Translations under genes and position numbers: made by a program | Shown here: one piece after another, positions 50,554 to 59,281 of the stretch | How the letters are laid out: each line of letters begins with the position of its first letter | Position numbering within the stretch: the first letter of the stretch is position 1 | Origin: JAZBPO01 sp963691775 | GTDB lineage: Bacteria > Pseudomonadota > Gammaproteobacteria > Pseudomonadales > Azotimanducaceae | NCBI GenBank assembly: GCA_963691775.1 | Contig: OY829369.1 | Location: 3,100,001-3,164,000 of the forward strand | Length of the DNA stretch: 64,000 bases | Reading direction: 5' to 3' | The notes under the pieces: model-generated | What the model saw: the letters and a program-made list of their open reading frames with translations, nothing else | The model's database searches: none | Told to the model about the DNA's origin: nothing

Positions 50554-51977
50554 GAGGTCGCCCCCTGGGCAGTTCGCGCCGACGGAGCCTGTGCTGGCTT
50601 TGCCAGTGGATCGGTGAATGGCCGTTCCGCGCGGCGCGCTTCAACGGCTTCAAGAATCTGCTGATGCGTGGAGCGGTCGATCGGGTATGCGAGCGCTATG
50701 GCGAGGCCGAGGAGATTGAACAGGCTCGGAACGAGCGCATAGAGCGTGCGCAACGCGGTCTTTACCGTTTCCGATTGCTCAACGTTGGGTTCATAGCCGA
50801 GCGCTCCGAGGATCGGGAAGGCGACAAAGACACCGAAGGCTGCGGCAAGCTTCTTCGATACGGCCCAGACGCCGATGACTTCGCCTTCGCGGCGCGATCC
50901 CGTTCGCAGCTCCTCGTAGTCGATGACGTCGGCCTGCATGGCCGAGGGCAGCGCCAGGGTTGCGCCGAAGCCGATGCCGGAAAGGATGACGAGTACCGCA
51001 TAGGCCTGGCTGTCCCCCTCGCCGAGGAAGAAGACGCCGGCAAAGGTCAGGGAGTTGATTGCGGCAGCCGCAATCCATGCCCACTTCTTGCCGATACGTC
51101 TGGACAGCCATACCCACATTGGCAGGAGCACGATGCCGGTGATGAAGTAAAGGAGCAGAAACGCCTCCACGTCTGGATCGCCAATCACGTATTCGACGTA
51201 ATAGGGGATCAGCGTCGCCGGCAGGTTCGATCCGATGGCGGCGATCGTGTAACTCGCAAGCAGGATCATGAATGGACGGTTACCCGCTAGGCGCCGCATG
51301 TCGCGGAGCGGATTCACTGTCGCGAGAGCCTGCGAGCGCTCCGGTGCTCGCTCGCGCACGAGGCCAGCGCAGAGCAGGCAGGCGATGATGATGAGCGGCG
51401 CGTAGGCCAGGGCGACCGTGGCGAACTTCGTGCGCTGACCGTCGGCGTCATCACCGAGGCCGAGTGCCGCGTCGACGATCGCCGGCGAGGCCGCTGCGAG
51501 TACGGTGCCGAAGATCAGCATGCCGTCGCGAAGCGAGAGGATTGTTGTGCGTTCGTCGTAGTCGAAGGTGAGTTCGGGGCCGAGGGACTCGTAGGGCACC
51601 GTGATTGCCGTCCATGCCAGAAACACGGCGAACATGCCGATCGCGAACCACCAGATGGCGCTCGACGGGGAAAGCTCCGGCGGCATGAACAGGAACACGA
51701 TCGCAGCGACCAGGGGGAACACGCCGATGCCGATCCACGGTCGGCGCCGTCCCCAGCGCGTGCTTGTGCGATCCGAAAGCGTACCAATGACGGGATCGCT
51801 GAAGGCATCGAACAGCCTGATCGCGAGGAGCACCACGCCGACGAGCGTGATGTCTGCGCCAACCACGTCGGTGTAGAACTTCGGAATGTAGACGTACAGG
51901 GGAATACCCACCACCGCGAGCGCAAAGGCGGGCAAGGCGTAAGCGGAACGGATGCTCCAGGGCACAGGGGCGGTCAT
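50550..51977 (-). CDS. MFS transporter, GPH (glycoside-pentoside-hexuronide:cation symporter) type
   Basis: A 475-residue, about twelve-helix transporter resembling the MelB/GPH group: an N-terminal FALAVVGIPLYVYIPKFYTDVVG, RLFDAFSDPVIGTLSDRTSTRWGRRRPWIGIG (the Asp-rich cation-site region and the G-x-x-x-D-R/K-x-G-R-R-type loop), and GDSQAYAVLVILSGIGFGATLALPSAMQAD. It would import a solute with H+ or Na+. It precedes the acyltransferase in the same transcript. No glycoside gene is beside it, although an alpha-galactosidase lies 14 kb away. Confidence 0.9.
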   Translation of the reverse strand: MTAPVPWSIRSAYALPAFALAVVGIPLYVYIPKFYTDVVGADITLVGVVLLAIRLFDAFSDPVIGTLSDRTSTRWGRRRPWIGIGVFPLVAAIVFLFMPPELSPSSAIWWFAIGMFAVFLAWTAITVPYESLGPELTFDYDERTTILSLRDGMLIFGTVLAAASPAIVDAALGLGDDADGQRTKFATVALAYAPLIIIACLLCAGLVRERAPERSQALATVNPLRDMRRLAGNRPFMILLASYTIAAIGSNLPATLIPYYVEYVIGDPDVEAFLLLYFITGIVLLPMWVWLSRRIGKKWAWIAAAAINSLTFAGVFFLGEGDSQAYAVLVILSGIGFGATLALPSAMQADVIDYEELRTGSRREGEVIGVWAVSKKLAAAFGVFVAFPILGALGYEPNVEQSETVKTALRTLYALVPSLFNLLGLAIALAYPIDRSTHQQILEAVEARRAERPFTDPLAKPAQAPSARTAQGATS

Positions 51978-52027
51978 TACGCGTGTCCTGACAGGGGCCG
52001 GGCCCTGCTCGTTGAGATCTTTGGGAT

Positions 52028-52043
52028 GGCGATCCGGATCGCC
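52028..52043. promoter_or_regulatory. Perfect 16-bp palindrome in divergent region
   Basis: GGCGATCCGGATCGCC is a perfect 16-bp palindrome between the divergent MFS/acyltransferase unit and the esterase gene, 51 bases before the MFS start and 144 before the esterase start. It could be an operator for a dimeric regulator controlling both; no regulator gene is near. Confidence 0.25.
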
Positions 52044-52186
52044 GGCCTTCGGCTGGGCGGGGACTGGTCAGGCCCGTGCGCGGTAAGATCGCACCACGTG
52101 CAGCGTGAAGGAAGCGTCGTGGAAGCAGCTTGCATGGGCTCCGGCCTGGGTCCGCTGGACGCCACTCGGTGGTTGCGAACGCAGAA

Positions 52187-53365
52187 ATGACCCGCGCTTC
52201 GATTGCTGCCTCGGATCGGCCGCGGGTAGGCGGCCACCTTGATGCCGCTTTTCGGCCCGTGGGCGAGTGCTTTGTCGAGCGACTGGCCGAGGCAGAGCTC
52301 GGGGCATCGCTGTGCGTCATCGTCGACGGGCGAACGGTCGTCGACCTCTGGGGCGGATATCGCGATCGAAAGCGCCTTCACCCCTGGCGCCGGGACACGC
52401 TCGTGTGTGGCTTCTCCAGCAGCAAGGGCGCTACGGCGACAGCGATCCTGGACGCGGTTGCCGCGGGCGCGCTCGAGCTCGACGCGCCGCTCACGAATCT
52501 GTGGCCCGAGCTTGGCGGAGACGGTCGTGAGGGGATCACCCTCCGCCATGTGCTCAGTCACCGGGCGGGCCTGCCGGGATGGCGATCCGACGCGGGCCTG
52601 GTGCCCGCAGATCTTCTGGACCCGGTGCGGATGACCACCGCACTTGCGGCGCAGAAACCGTTCTGGACGCCTGGAGCTCAGCACGGATATCACGCCCGCA
52701 GCTTCGGCTATCTGCTTGCCGAGGTTCTTGTTCGAGCGACCGGTGAGACGGTTGGCGCGCGCTTGCGACGGCGCATCACTGGCCCCCGAGAGCTCGATTT
52801 TCTGATCGGTATTTCGACGCTGGATCAGGCGCGCTGCGCCGATCTCGCACCCGCTGCTGCGGGGTTCGTTGTGCCTGAGGCTTCGCGGCCAATGCTGAAG
52901 GCCATGAGTGATCTCGAGTCTGCGACCGGCGCGGCGTTCAGCATCCCGCCTGCGCCGCGTGGTCTGAACACAAGCACGCGCTGGCGCGCGCTCGAGTTGC
53001 CCGCCATGAACGGGCACGGCACGGCAGCGGGGCTCGCCGGGCTTTATGCCGCGCTCCTTGCCGGGGAACTGCTGCCGCCGTCACTACTCGCGGAAGCGCG
53101 CATGCCGCACTCCGACGGCGCTGACGCGGTGCTGCTCCAGCATTCCACCTTCGGCCTGGGTTTCATGTGTTCTCGCTCGACCCTGCGTCTTGGGATTTCC
53201 GATGCGAGCTTCGGCCACGCCGGCGCTGGCGGATCGGTCGCCTTTGCAGACGCGGAGGCGCGTGTCGCCTTCGCTTTCCTGATGAATCGCTTGCGCCCTG
53301 GCGCAGTGACGGGGAATGACAGCGCCATGGCGCTGCTGGACGCGCTGCAGGGCTGTCTCGCATGA
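52187..53365 (+). CDS. Beta-lactamase-fold (class C/EstB-type) hydrolase
   Basis: A 392-residue serine hydrolase of the EstB/class C beta-lactamase group: catalytic Ser in GFSSSKGATAT (S-x-x-K), Tyr in HGYHARSFGYLLAEVLVR at the Y-x-N/H position, and the GHAGAGGSVAF segment near the C-terminus in the K-T-G position. Without a signal peptide it should be cytoplasmic, so an esterase is more likely than a lactamase. The ATG at 52187 was chosen because the upstream residues do not resemble the family. Its stop overlaps the next gene by four bases (ATGA). Confidence 0.88.
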   Translation: MTRASIAASDRPRVGGHLDAAFRPVGECFVERLAEAELGASLCVIVDGRTVVDLWGGYRDRKRLHPWRRDTLVCGFSSSKGATATAILDAVAAGALELDAPLTNLWPELGGDGREGITLRHVLSHRAGLPGWRSDAGLVPADLLDPVRMTTALAAQKPFWTPGAQHGYHARSFGYLLAEVLVRATGETVGARLRRRITGPRELDFLIGISTLDQARCADLAPAAAGFVVPEASRPMLKAMSDLESATGAAFSIPPAPRGLNTSTRWRALELPAMNGHGTAAGLAGLYAALLAGELLPPSLLAEARMPHSDGADAVLLQHSTFGLGFMCSRSTLRLGISDASFGHAGAGGSVAFADAEARVAFAFLMNRLRPGAVTGNDSAMALLDALQGCLA

Positions 53366-54459
53366 GCGGTAGCCGCGTCGTGCTCGGACGTATCCTCTTC
53401 GGCGCGGCTTCAATTCTCTCTGGCAACCGTGCAGTAGCACTTCAAGTCATGGCCTTGCCGGCCATTGTGCTCGTAGCGGCAGCCGTGGTGGAAGCCGTCC
53501 GACCCGATCTCGCGAATACGCTCAGAGGAGGGGTGCTGGCGCTCCTTGTGCCTCTGCAGGTGCTCCTTGCAATCAACATCCAGCGCCTCGTGCTCATGGG
53601 GCCTTCTGCTGTTCCCCGATTCGGGCTCGGTGGTTGGGGAGTCCGTGAGTGGCGCTATCTTGGCTGGAACGGAACGCAGTTGCTGGGTGCCTTGGGCGCG
53701 TTCCTGCTGTTGTCACCGCTCGGAATCTTCGGGCCGCCTGGTTGGGCCGTCGCGTTCGCTGCGGCGTTCTATGTGTGCGCCCGCCTTGCGCTGATGCTTC
53801 CGGGCATCGCCGTGGATCGGCCGCTCGAGCTGAGAGATGCATGGCGCCGCGGCGACGGTCAGGGCATGCGCCTTGCGGTGATCGTCATCGCGGTACCGCT
53901 CGCGGCGCTGCTGTTGTTCTTGCCGCTCAACGGCTCAGCGCTGTTGCCCGTTCGTATCCTCGGGGGCCTCGCTTCGCTGGCCGTCAATGCCTGGGTGGCC
54001 GCCGCGCTCGCGCTCGCGTGGCGCGCGCTCGACGATCGCGGTGCAGAGGCGGCGCCAGACCCTTCGGCGCCGCCGATTTCGGTCGATGCGGATGCTGCCC
54101 GCGGCGTGCTCCAGATCGTGCTGCGTCGGCGTTTGGAAACGGTGGAGCTCGGTCAGCTCGCAACGGTTGACGGGCTCGTCGCCTACCATGGCCGGATTCG
54201 AGGCGTAGTGATCGATGTGGCGGAGGACTTCGCTGCATCCGAGGTCGCGGACTGGCATGCGCTTGATGCAGTTCTTGCCCATCTTTCTGTGGTGCGCGTG
54301 CACGAGGGCGCGCGCCGCGTCGCCCTGGTGGCCCCGGCAGCGTGGGCACCGGAGGTCAGCAGCTTGCGCAAACACTTCACGGCGGCGGAGGCCCGCTGGT
54401 TCCCGTCGCTTCGCGGCGCGCGCGCCGCAAGCTGGGCGTGCGGCGAAGACGTTCTCTGA
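53362..54459 (+). CDS. Integral membrane protein fused to a SpoIIAA-like domain
   Basis: A 365-residue protein. The N-terminal 220 residues hold about five to six membrane helices (LQVMALPAIVLVAAAVVEA, LALLVPLQVLLAINIQRLVLM, LLGALGAFLLLSPLGIFGPPG, MRLAVIVIAVPLAALLLFLPL). The C-terminal 120 residues look like the SpoIIAA/STAS-like fold (VEAVELGQLATVDGLVAYHGRIRGVVIDVAEDF, LAHLSVVRVHEGARRVALVA). STAS-like domains usually bind nucleotides or lipids, so coupling such a module to a membrane domain is uncommon. It starts in the stop of the esterase gene and runs convergent to the MATE gene. Function unknown. Confidence 0.75.
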   Translation: MSGSRVVLGRILFGAASILSGNRAVALQVMALPAIVLVAAAVVEAVRPDLANTLRGGVLALLVPLQVLLAINIQRLVLMGPSAVPRFGLGGWGVREWRYLGWNGTQLLGALGAFLLLSPLGIFGPPGWAVAFAAAFYVCARLALMLPGIAVDRPLELRDAWRRGDGQGMRLAVIVIAVPLAALLLFLPLNGSALLPVRILGGLASLAVNAWVAAALALAWRALDDRGAEAAPDPSAPPISVDADAARGVLQIVLRRRLETVELGQLATVDGLVAYHGRIRGVVIDVAEDFAASEVADWHALDAVLAHLSVVRVHEGARRVALVAPAAWAPEVSSLRKHFTAAEARWFPSLRGARAASWACGEDVL

Positions 54460-54460
54460 C

Positions 54461-55849
54461 TCAAGGCGTCGCGATTGTGCGCTGGCTCAGACGGAACAGT
54501 CGCCAGGATAGGGCGGCGGCGACAAAAGCGAGGCCTGTTGCGAGTCCGATCCAGAACCCATAGACACCAAGTGCCGTGCCCAGCCAGCCGAATCCTAGGG
54601 CCGCGCCGAGCGGGAGCGCCATCCCCCAGTACCCCACGAGGGCGATCAACATCGGTGCACGCGTGTCCTTGTAGCCGCGGAGGGCTCCGATTGCGGTCGC
54701 CTGCGCGTTGTCAACAATGATGTACAGCGCGACAAAGAGCACGAGCTTGGAGGCGAGGGCTGCAACGTCCGGATCTGTGGTAAACGCCCCGGCGATGCTG
54801 CGGTTGGCCATCGAGAGAATGATGGCGGCGACGACGCCGACCGTGATTGCGGTGCCAAGGGCAACGAAGGCCGCGCGGCGCGCGATGGCCGGCCGGCCTG
54901 CGCCCGTCTCGTAGCCAACGCGAATGGTGGCCGCCACGCCTAACCCCATGGCGAGCATGAAGACGATGCCGTTGATGCTGTAGGCGATCTGCTGAGCGGC
55001 AACGGACACGATGCCGAAGCGCGCCACGAGCAGGGTGGCGAGCGAGAAGCAGGCCATCTCGAAGAAGGCCGTCAGGCCAATAGGTGCGCCGAGGCGTACG
55101 AGCTGCGAAATGCGGGCGAGATCGGGTGGCGAGAAGCGCTCGAACAGCAGCGTCGGCGCGCGGAATCGGGGCAGCGAAACAACGGCGAGCATGGCGAAGC
55201 ATTCGAACCACATCGTGATTGCGGTCGACAGCGCGCAGCCGGCCACGCCCAGGGCCGGCAGGCCGAACTGACCGAAAACGAAGAGCCAATTCAGCAGGCT
55301 CTTCAGGCCAAGGGCGGCGAAAGCAACGTACATGGCCGGCCGTGTCTGCCCGAGGCCATCGCACAGATAGCGGAACAGGAAGTAGAACATGACGCCGGGC
55401 AGCCCCCAGCGCGCGACTTCCACGTATCTGACGGCGAAGGGGATGGCCTGAGGATCGGCGCCCACGGCGGCGTACACGTGTTCTGCCTGCGAGACCACTC
55501 CTACGATCAGGACGGCGATGACGAGCGCGATCCAGACTCCCTGCCGAATGACCTCGCCCACTTCTCGCGTGCGCGCTGCGCCATGAAGCTGGGAGACCGT
55601 CGGGGTCACCGCCATGAGCACGCCCATGAGCAGAATCATGGCGGGCCAGATGACGTTGCCGCCGAGCGCGGCGCCTGCGAGGTCTCCCGCCGATACGCGC
55701 CCGAGCATCAGCGTGTCGACGAGCCCCATGCCCATCTGCGCGAGCTGCGCGGCGACCACCGGGGCCCCGATGGTGGTCAGCCGAACGAGCTCGGCGAAGG
55801 TCGTCGCGGGCGCTTGATCAGCGCCGCTGTGCTCTGCCGATGCGTTCAT
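54461..55849 (-). CDS. MATE-family multidrug efflux pump
   Basis: A 462-residue, about twelve-helix pump of the NorM type: VDTLMLGRVSAGDLAGAALGGNVIWP near the N-terminus, RYVEVARWGLPGVMFYFLFRYLCDGLGQTRP, and the second half beginning SQLVRLGAPIGLTAFFEMACF, giving the expected two-fold repeat. It would export cationic drugs with Na+ or H+. It overlaps or abuts the previous membrane-fusion gene at its 3' end (2 bases apart). The stop and start contexts are ordinary. Confidence 0.93.
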   Translation of the reverse strand: MNASAEHSGADQAPATTFAELVRLTTIGAPVVAAQLAQMGMGLVDTLMLGRVSAGDLAGAALGGNVIWPAMILLMGVLMAVTPTVSQLHGAARTREVGEVIRQGVWIALVIAVLIVGVVSQAEHVYAAVGADPQAIPFAVRYVEVARWGLPGVMFYFLFRYLCDGLGQTRPAMYVAFAALGLKSLLNWLFVFGQFGLPALGVAGCALSTAITMWFECFAMLAVVSLPRFRAPTLLFERFSPPDLARISQLVRLGAPIGLTAFFEMACFSLATLLVARFGIVSVAAQQIAYSINGIVFMLAMGLGVAATIRVGYETGAGRPAIARRAAFVALGTAITVGVVAAIILSMANRSIAGAFTTDPDVAALASKLVLFVALYIIVDNAQATAIGALRGYKDTRAPMLIALVGYWGMALPLGAALGFGWLGTALGVYGFWIGLATGLAFVAAALSWRLFRLSQRTIATP

Positions 55850-56046
55850 GTGTCAGACGTGCGCGTCTGCCCGCGCGCCTCGTGCGCACGAAAAGTGCGA
55901 GATGACGTGCATCGCGTGGGCGACGTCGACGAAGCTGCACGCCGCGCAGCCGCTTGGGATGCGCGCGCTGCGGCGCAGGAGCTGGGGGAGCCCGATCGCG
56001 GTGACCATAAGCTGGGGTCGAGGCGCTTCGCGGTCGCGCGCTGAGA

Positions 56047-56856
56047 TCACGAGTGATCGTTTCCTCGCCACGGCGCGAAGTCAGGCGCGCGGCGTTCGCG
56101 CTGAGCATTGCCTGCTTCTGCGCATTCGTCCGTGTGGTAGTAGAGCGCCACGGCCTGCATGCCGAGGCTGGACAGGCCCCGCAGCTGCTCGGTGTCCGCA
56201 TTCAGGGAGCGCTTGGCGATGGCAAGCGCAGTGGGGCTGCGTTCGAGCAGCTCACCGCACCAGCGCTCGACCGTTTCGTCGAGTGTATCGTCCGGAACCG
56301 CGATGTTCGCCAGACCCATCTCAACGGCTTCATGTGCACTGTAGCGACGGCACAGGAACCACATTTCCCGGGCCTTTTTCTCCCCGACGATGCGAGCCAG
56401 ATAGGCCGTGCCGAAACCCGGATCCACAGAGCCCATCTTCGGGCCCACCTGACCGAAGACGGCGCTTTCTGCGGCGATGGTGAGATCGCACAAAGCTGCG
56501 AGCACGTTACCGCCACCGATCGCGTAGCCGCGAACGCGTGCGATCACGGGCTTTGGACAGTCTCGGATCGCCGTGTGCAATTGCTCGACGGGAAGGCCGA
56601 TGGTGCCACGGCCACCGTAGCTCCCGCCCGCCTCCGCATGCGCCTTCTGGTCGCCGCCCGTGCAGAAAGCGCGGTCGCCGGCCCCGGTGAGTACGACGAC
56701 GCCAACCTCCGGGGACCAGGCTGCGTCCTCGAACGCGCGGATGAGCTGTTCGCAGGTCGCTGCGCGAAAGGCGTTGTACACCTCAGGCCGGTTGATGGTG
56801 ATTCGTGCGATGCCATCATCAACCTCGTAGCGAACATCCGCTGGTGCGTCGCTCAT
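56047..56856 (-). CDS. badI: BadI-like 2-ketocyclohexanecarboxyl-CoA hydrolase (crotonase family)
   Basis: A 269-residue crotonase whose pattern closely follows BadI and its MenB relatives rather than ordinary hydratases: GVVVLTGAGDRAFCTGGDQ, GRGTIGLPVEQLHTAIRDCPKPVIARVRGYAIGGGN, FGQVGPKMGSVDPGFGTAYLARIVGEKKAREMW and ERSPTALAIAKRSLN. BadI opens the alicyclic ring of 2-ketocyclohexanecarboxyl-CoA in anaerobic-type benzoate or cyclohexanecarboxylate breakdown, by hydrolysis. An AAGGAG precedes the ATG at 56856. No neighbouring bad/bzd genes are seen, so ring hydrolysis of another substrate is possible; the assignment is by remembered family pattern. Confidence 0.85.
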   Translation of the reverse strand: MSDAPADVRYEVDDGIARITINRPEVYNAFRAATCEQLIRAFEDAAWSPEVGVVVLTGAGDRAFCTGGDQKAHAEAGGSYGGRGTIGLPVEQLHTAIRDCPKPVIARVRGYAIGGGNVLAALCDLTIAAESAVFGQVGPKMGSVDPGFGTAYLARIVGEKKAREMWFLCRRYSAHEAVEMGLANIAVPDDTLDETVERWCGELLERSPTALAIAKRSLNADTEQLRGLSSLGMQAVALYYHTDECAEAGNAQRERRAPDFAPWRGNDHS

Positions 56857-57000
56857 GGTGAATCTCCTTGGTGCGGTCTGGGCGGGGACAGGAAGAATGG
56901 TGCTCGGGCGACGGGTTGTCATCCGCTCCGCGAGTCTCTGCTACCGTAACCGGAAGGCCGGCGGCCCTCCTGCACCGGCGCGAGACGCGAGGAGCGGGTG

Positions 57001-58305
57001 ATGACCGCCGAACGCATGCCTGCCGATCACCCCCAGCGTCGGGATTTGAACAACGAAGTTCATGCCCGCCCGCCAGAGGCTTTGACCCCGCCTGCGCGCC
57101 TCAGCTATCTCGTGCTTCGCTCCGAACCCGAGACGCGGTCGCGAGACCGCCGAGCGCTCCTCGACCTGGTTGATCGCTTTGACGGCCCGGTCGTGCCCGA
57201 GCAGGCGAATCACGTCCGCGTCGACCTTGGGCCGCTCACGGTCACCTTCGAGGCCCATACGGAATTCGTTCGCTACACCTTTCTCACGCTGGATGCGGGG
57301 GCAGCTGACTTCTCCGAGGTCGCGCTCGATCGCGTGCCGGGCGAATGGCTCGCGGCGCTCGAAGGGGAAGTGATGGTCGCCACGCACGTGATGCTTCTCC
57401 CCGCGCCAGCCGATGAGCTTGATCTCGTCTCGCTCAGCGCCGCGCACTTCAACGGGAACGAACTTGTCGGCGCACGCCTGGAGGGGGGCTACGAGACAGC
57501 GGTGACGGACTTCCGCATCCACGGCGACCGCTTTTCGCGCATGCTCGTGTTCGATCACGCCGGCGGCGCGAACCAGACTGGCCGCTCCGTGCAGCGGCTG
57601 CTCGAAATGGACACCTATCGGATGATGGCGCTGCTGGCGCTTCCGGTAGCCCGGGCTCTGGTGCCCCTTCTGGAAGCCTGCGAGCGCGATCTCGCGGAGA
57701 TCGCTGATGCCCTGTCCGATGCGCGGCCCGAGGATGAAGCGGGCCTCCTCGAACGACTGTCACGACTGCAGGCAGATCTGTCGCGGCACGATACGCAGTC
57801 GCACACGCGCTTCAGCGCGGCCGCAGCCTATTACGCCGTTGTGCAATCGCGCGTGCGCGACATGCGCGAGGATCGGCTCGCGGATCTGCAGACCTTCCAG
57901 GAGTTCACGGAGCGGCGCCTGGCGCCGGCCATGAACACCTGTCGCGCGGTTGCTGCGCGCATCGAAGCGCTGGTGGATCGGACGGGACGCATGATCACGA
58001 CGCTTGCCACGCGGGTGGAAATGACGCGCGAGCAGCAATCGCAGGCGGTGCTCCGTTCCATGGATCGCCGGGTGGAACTACAGGTTCGCCTGCAGAGCAC
58101 CGTGGAAGGGCTCTCGGTTGCCGCGATCAGCTACTACGTCGTGGGCCTGGTCGGCTATGCGGCCGGTGGGCTGAACGGTCTGGGCGTACCTGTCGACGGT
58201 GCGGTCCTGGTGGGCGCGAGTATCCCCGTGGTCATCCTCTCGGTGTTTTTCGGTTTGCGCCGCGTGCGCAAACACCTGGAAGCGGATTCGGACGGGGGCG
58301 AATGA
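57001..58305 (+). CDS. DUF3422 membrane protein
   Basis: A 434-residue protein of the DUF3422 family: N-terminal LNNEVHARPPEALTPPARLSYLVL, a long helical central part rich in charged residues, and two C-terminal membrane helices (VAAISYYVVGLVGYAAGGL, GAVLVGASIPVVILSVFFGL). The family is widespread in proteobacteria but uncharacterised; a membrane-associated, possibly signalling role has been suggested for its helical part. GAGGAGCGGG precedes the ATG. Its stop overlaps the next gene by four bases (ATGA). Confidence 0.9.
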   Translation: MTAERMPADHPQRRDLNNEVHARPPEALTPPARLSYLVLRSEPETRSRDRRALLDLVDRFDGPVVPEQANHVRVDLGPLTVTFEAHTEFVRYTFLTLDAGAADFSEVALDRVPGEWLAALEGEVMVATHVMLLPAPADELDLVSLSAAHFNGNELVGARLEGGYETAVTDFRIHGDRFSRMLVFDHAGGANQTGRSVQRLLEMDTYRMMALLALPVARALVPLLEACERDLAEIADALSDARPEDEAGLLERLSRLQADLSRHDTQSHTRFSAAAAYYAVVQSRVRDMREDRLADLQTFQEFTERRLAPAMNTCRAVAARIEALVDRTGRMITTLATRVEMTREQQSQAVLRSMDRRVELQVRLQSTVEGLSVAAISYYVVGLVGYAAGGLNGLGVPVDGAVLVGASIPVVILSVFFGLRRVRKHLEADSDGGE

Positions 58306-59225
58306 TGGGTATTGAGTGCTGGGATGTCGGCGGCGCCGAAGTTGCGCGTATCCAGGAACAGATTGGCCCCATGTTCGATCCGAGAACGTTCTTCCCGGAC
58401 TATGACGCGGCCGTGCTCGCAGAGGTCCGGCGGCGCCTGGGTGAGGCCCACGTCGCGTCCAGCGGCCGTATCGTTTCATCGATTCACTCCTGGCTCATCC
58501 GCGTTGACGGCCGCAACGTCCTCGTCGATGGCTGCATCGGTGATCACAAGGATCGTCAGCCCTACCGCCGCTGGCACGAGCTTGAATCGGACTGGTCGCG
58601 CCGCCTTGCTGCGGTTGGCGTGACGCCGGCGGACATCGACTACGTCATGTGTACCCACCTGCACGTCGATCATGTCGGTTGGAACACGTCTTTAGAGGAT
58701 GGCCGCTGGGTGCCGACCTTCCCGAATGCGCGCTATCTGTTCGCGCGCGACGAAGTGGAGCACTTCTGCGCGGAGCGCGAGGCCGCGGCGACGGATGAGT
58801 TCGACGCTGTGTCGAAGAAGGTCTGGGATGACTCTGTGCAGCCGGTTCTCGACGCGGGGCTCGTGGACTTCGTCGACGGCGTGCATCCGATACTCGCCGA
58901 TCGGTTGATCATGGAGCCCTCGCCCGGACACACCCCCGGCTCCTGCTCGCTCGTGCTTCGGGACGACGCGGAGCGTGCCTGTTTCACCGGCGATATGGTC
59001 CATCACCCTGTGCAGGTCTATCGCCCGGACTGGAACAGCAGCTTCTGTGAGCAGCCCGAGCAGGCCCGCCGAACGCGTCGAGCGTGGCTTGAGCGCTGTG
59101 CCCGCAGCAGCGCGCTGCTCATGACGGCGCATTTCGGTGCGCCGTACGCGACGCGAGTCCGTCGCACGGAAGAAGCCTTCGATCTCGACTTTGTCGAGCC
59201 CGACCGCGTTCTGCCGCTGCCCTGA
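58302..59225 (+). CDS. Metallo-beta-lactamase-fold hydrolase
   Basis: A 307-residue MBL-fold enzyme with the full metal motif set: THLHVDHVGW (HxHxDH), GHTPGS, FTGDMVHHP and a terminal His in TAHFGAPYATRV. The upstream strand SSIHSWLIRVDGRNVLVDGCIGD is typical of the lactonase/phosphodiesterase-like branch with two metals. It would hydrolyse an ester, lactone or thioester. It is coupled to DUF3422 by a 4-base overlap and ends 56 bases before the convergent LysR gene. Confidence 0.9.
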   Translation: MMGIECWDVGGAEVARIQEQIGPMFDPRTFFPDYDAAVLAEVRRRLGEAHVASSGRIVSSIHSWLIRVDGRNVLVDGCIGDHKDRQPYRRWHELESDWSRRLAAVGVTPADIDYVMCTHLHVDHVGWNTSLEDGRWVPTFPNARYLFARDEVEHFCAEREAAATDEFDAVSKKVWDDSVQPVLDAGLVDFVDGVHPILADRLIMEPSPGHTPGSCSLVLRDDAERACFTGDMVHHPVQVYRPDWNSSFCEQPEQARRTRRAWLERCARSSALLMTAHFGAPYATRVRRTEEAFDLDFVEPDRVLPLP

Positions 59226-59281
59226 GGCAGTGCGTGCGGGTTGGTTACCGCCGCCCGTGGCCCCGCTCGGAGCGCCGCCCG

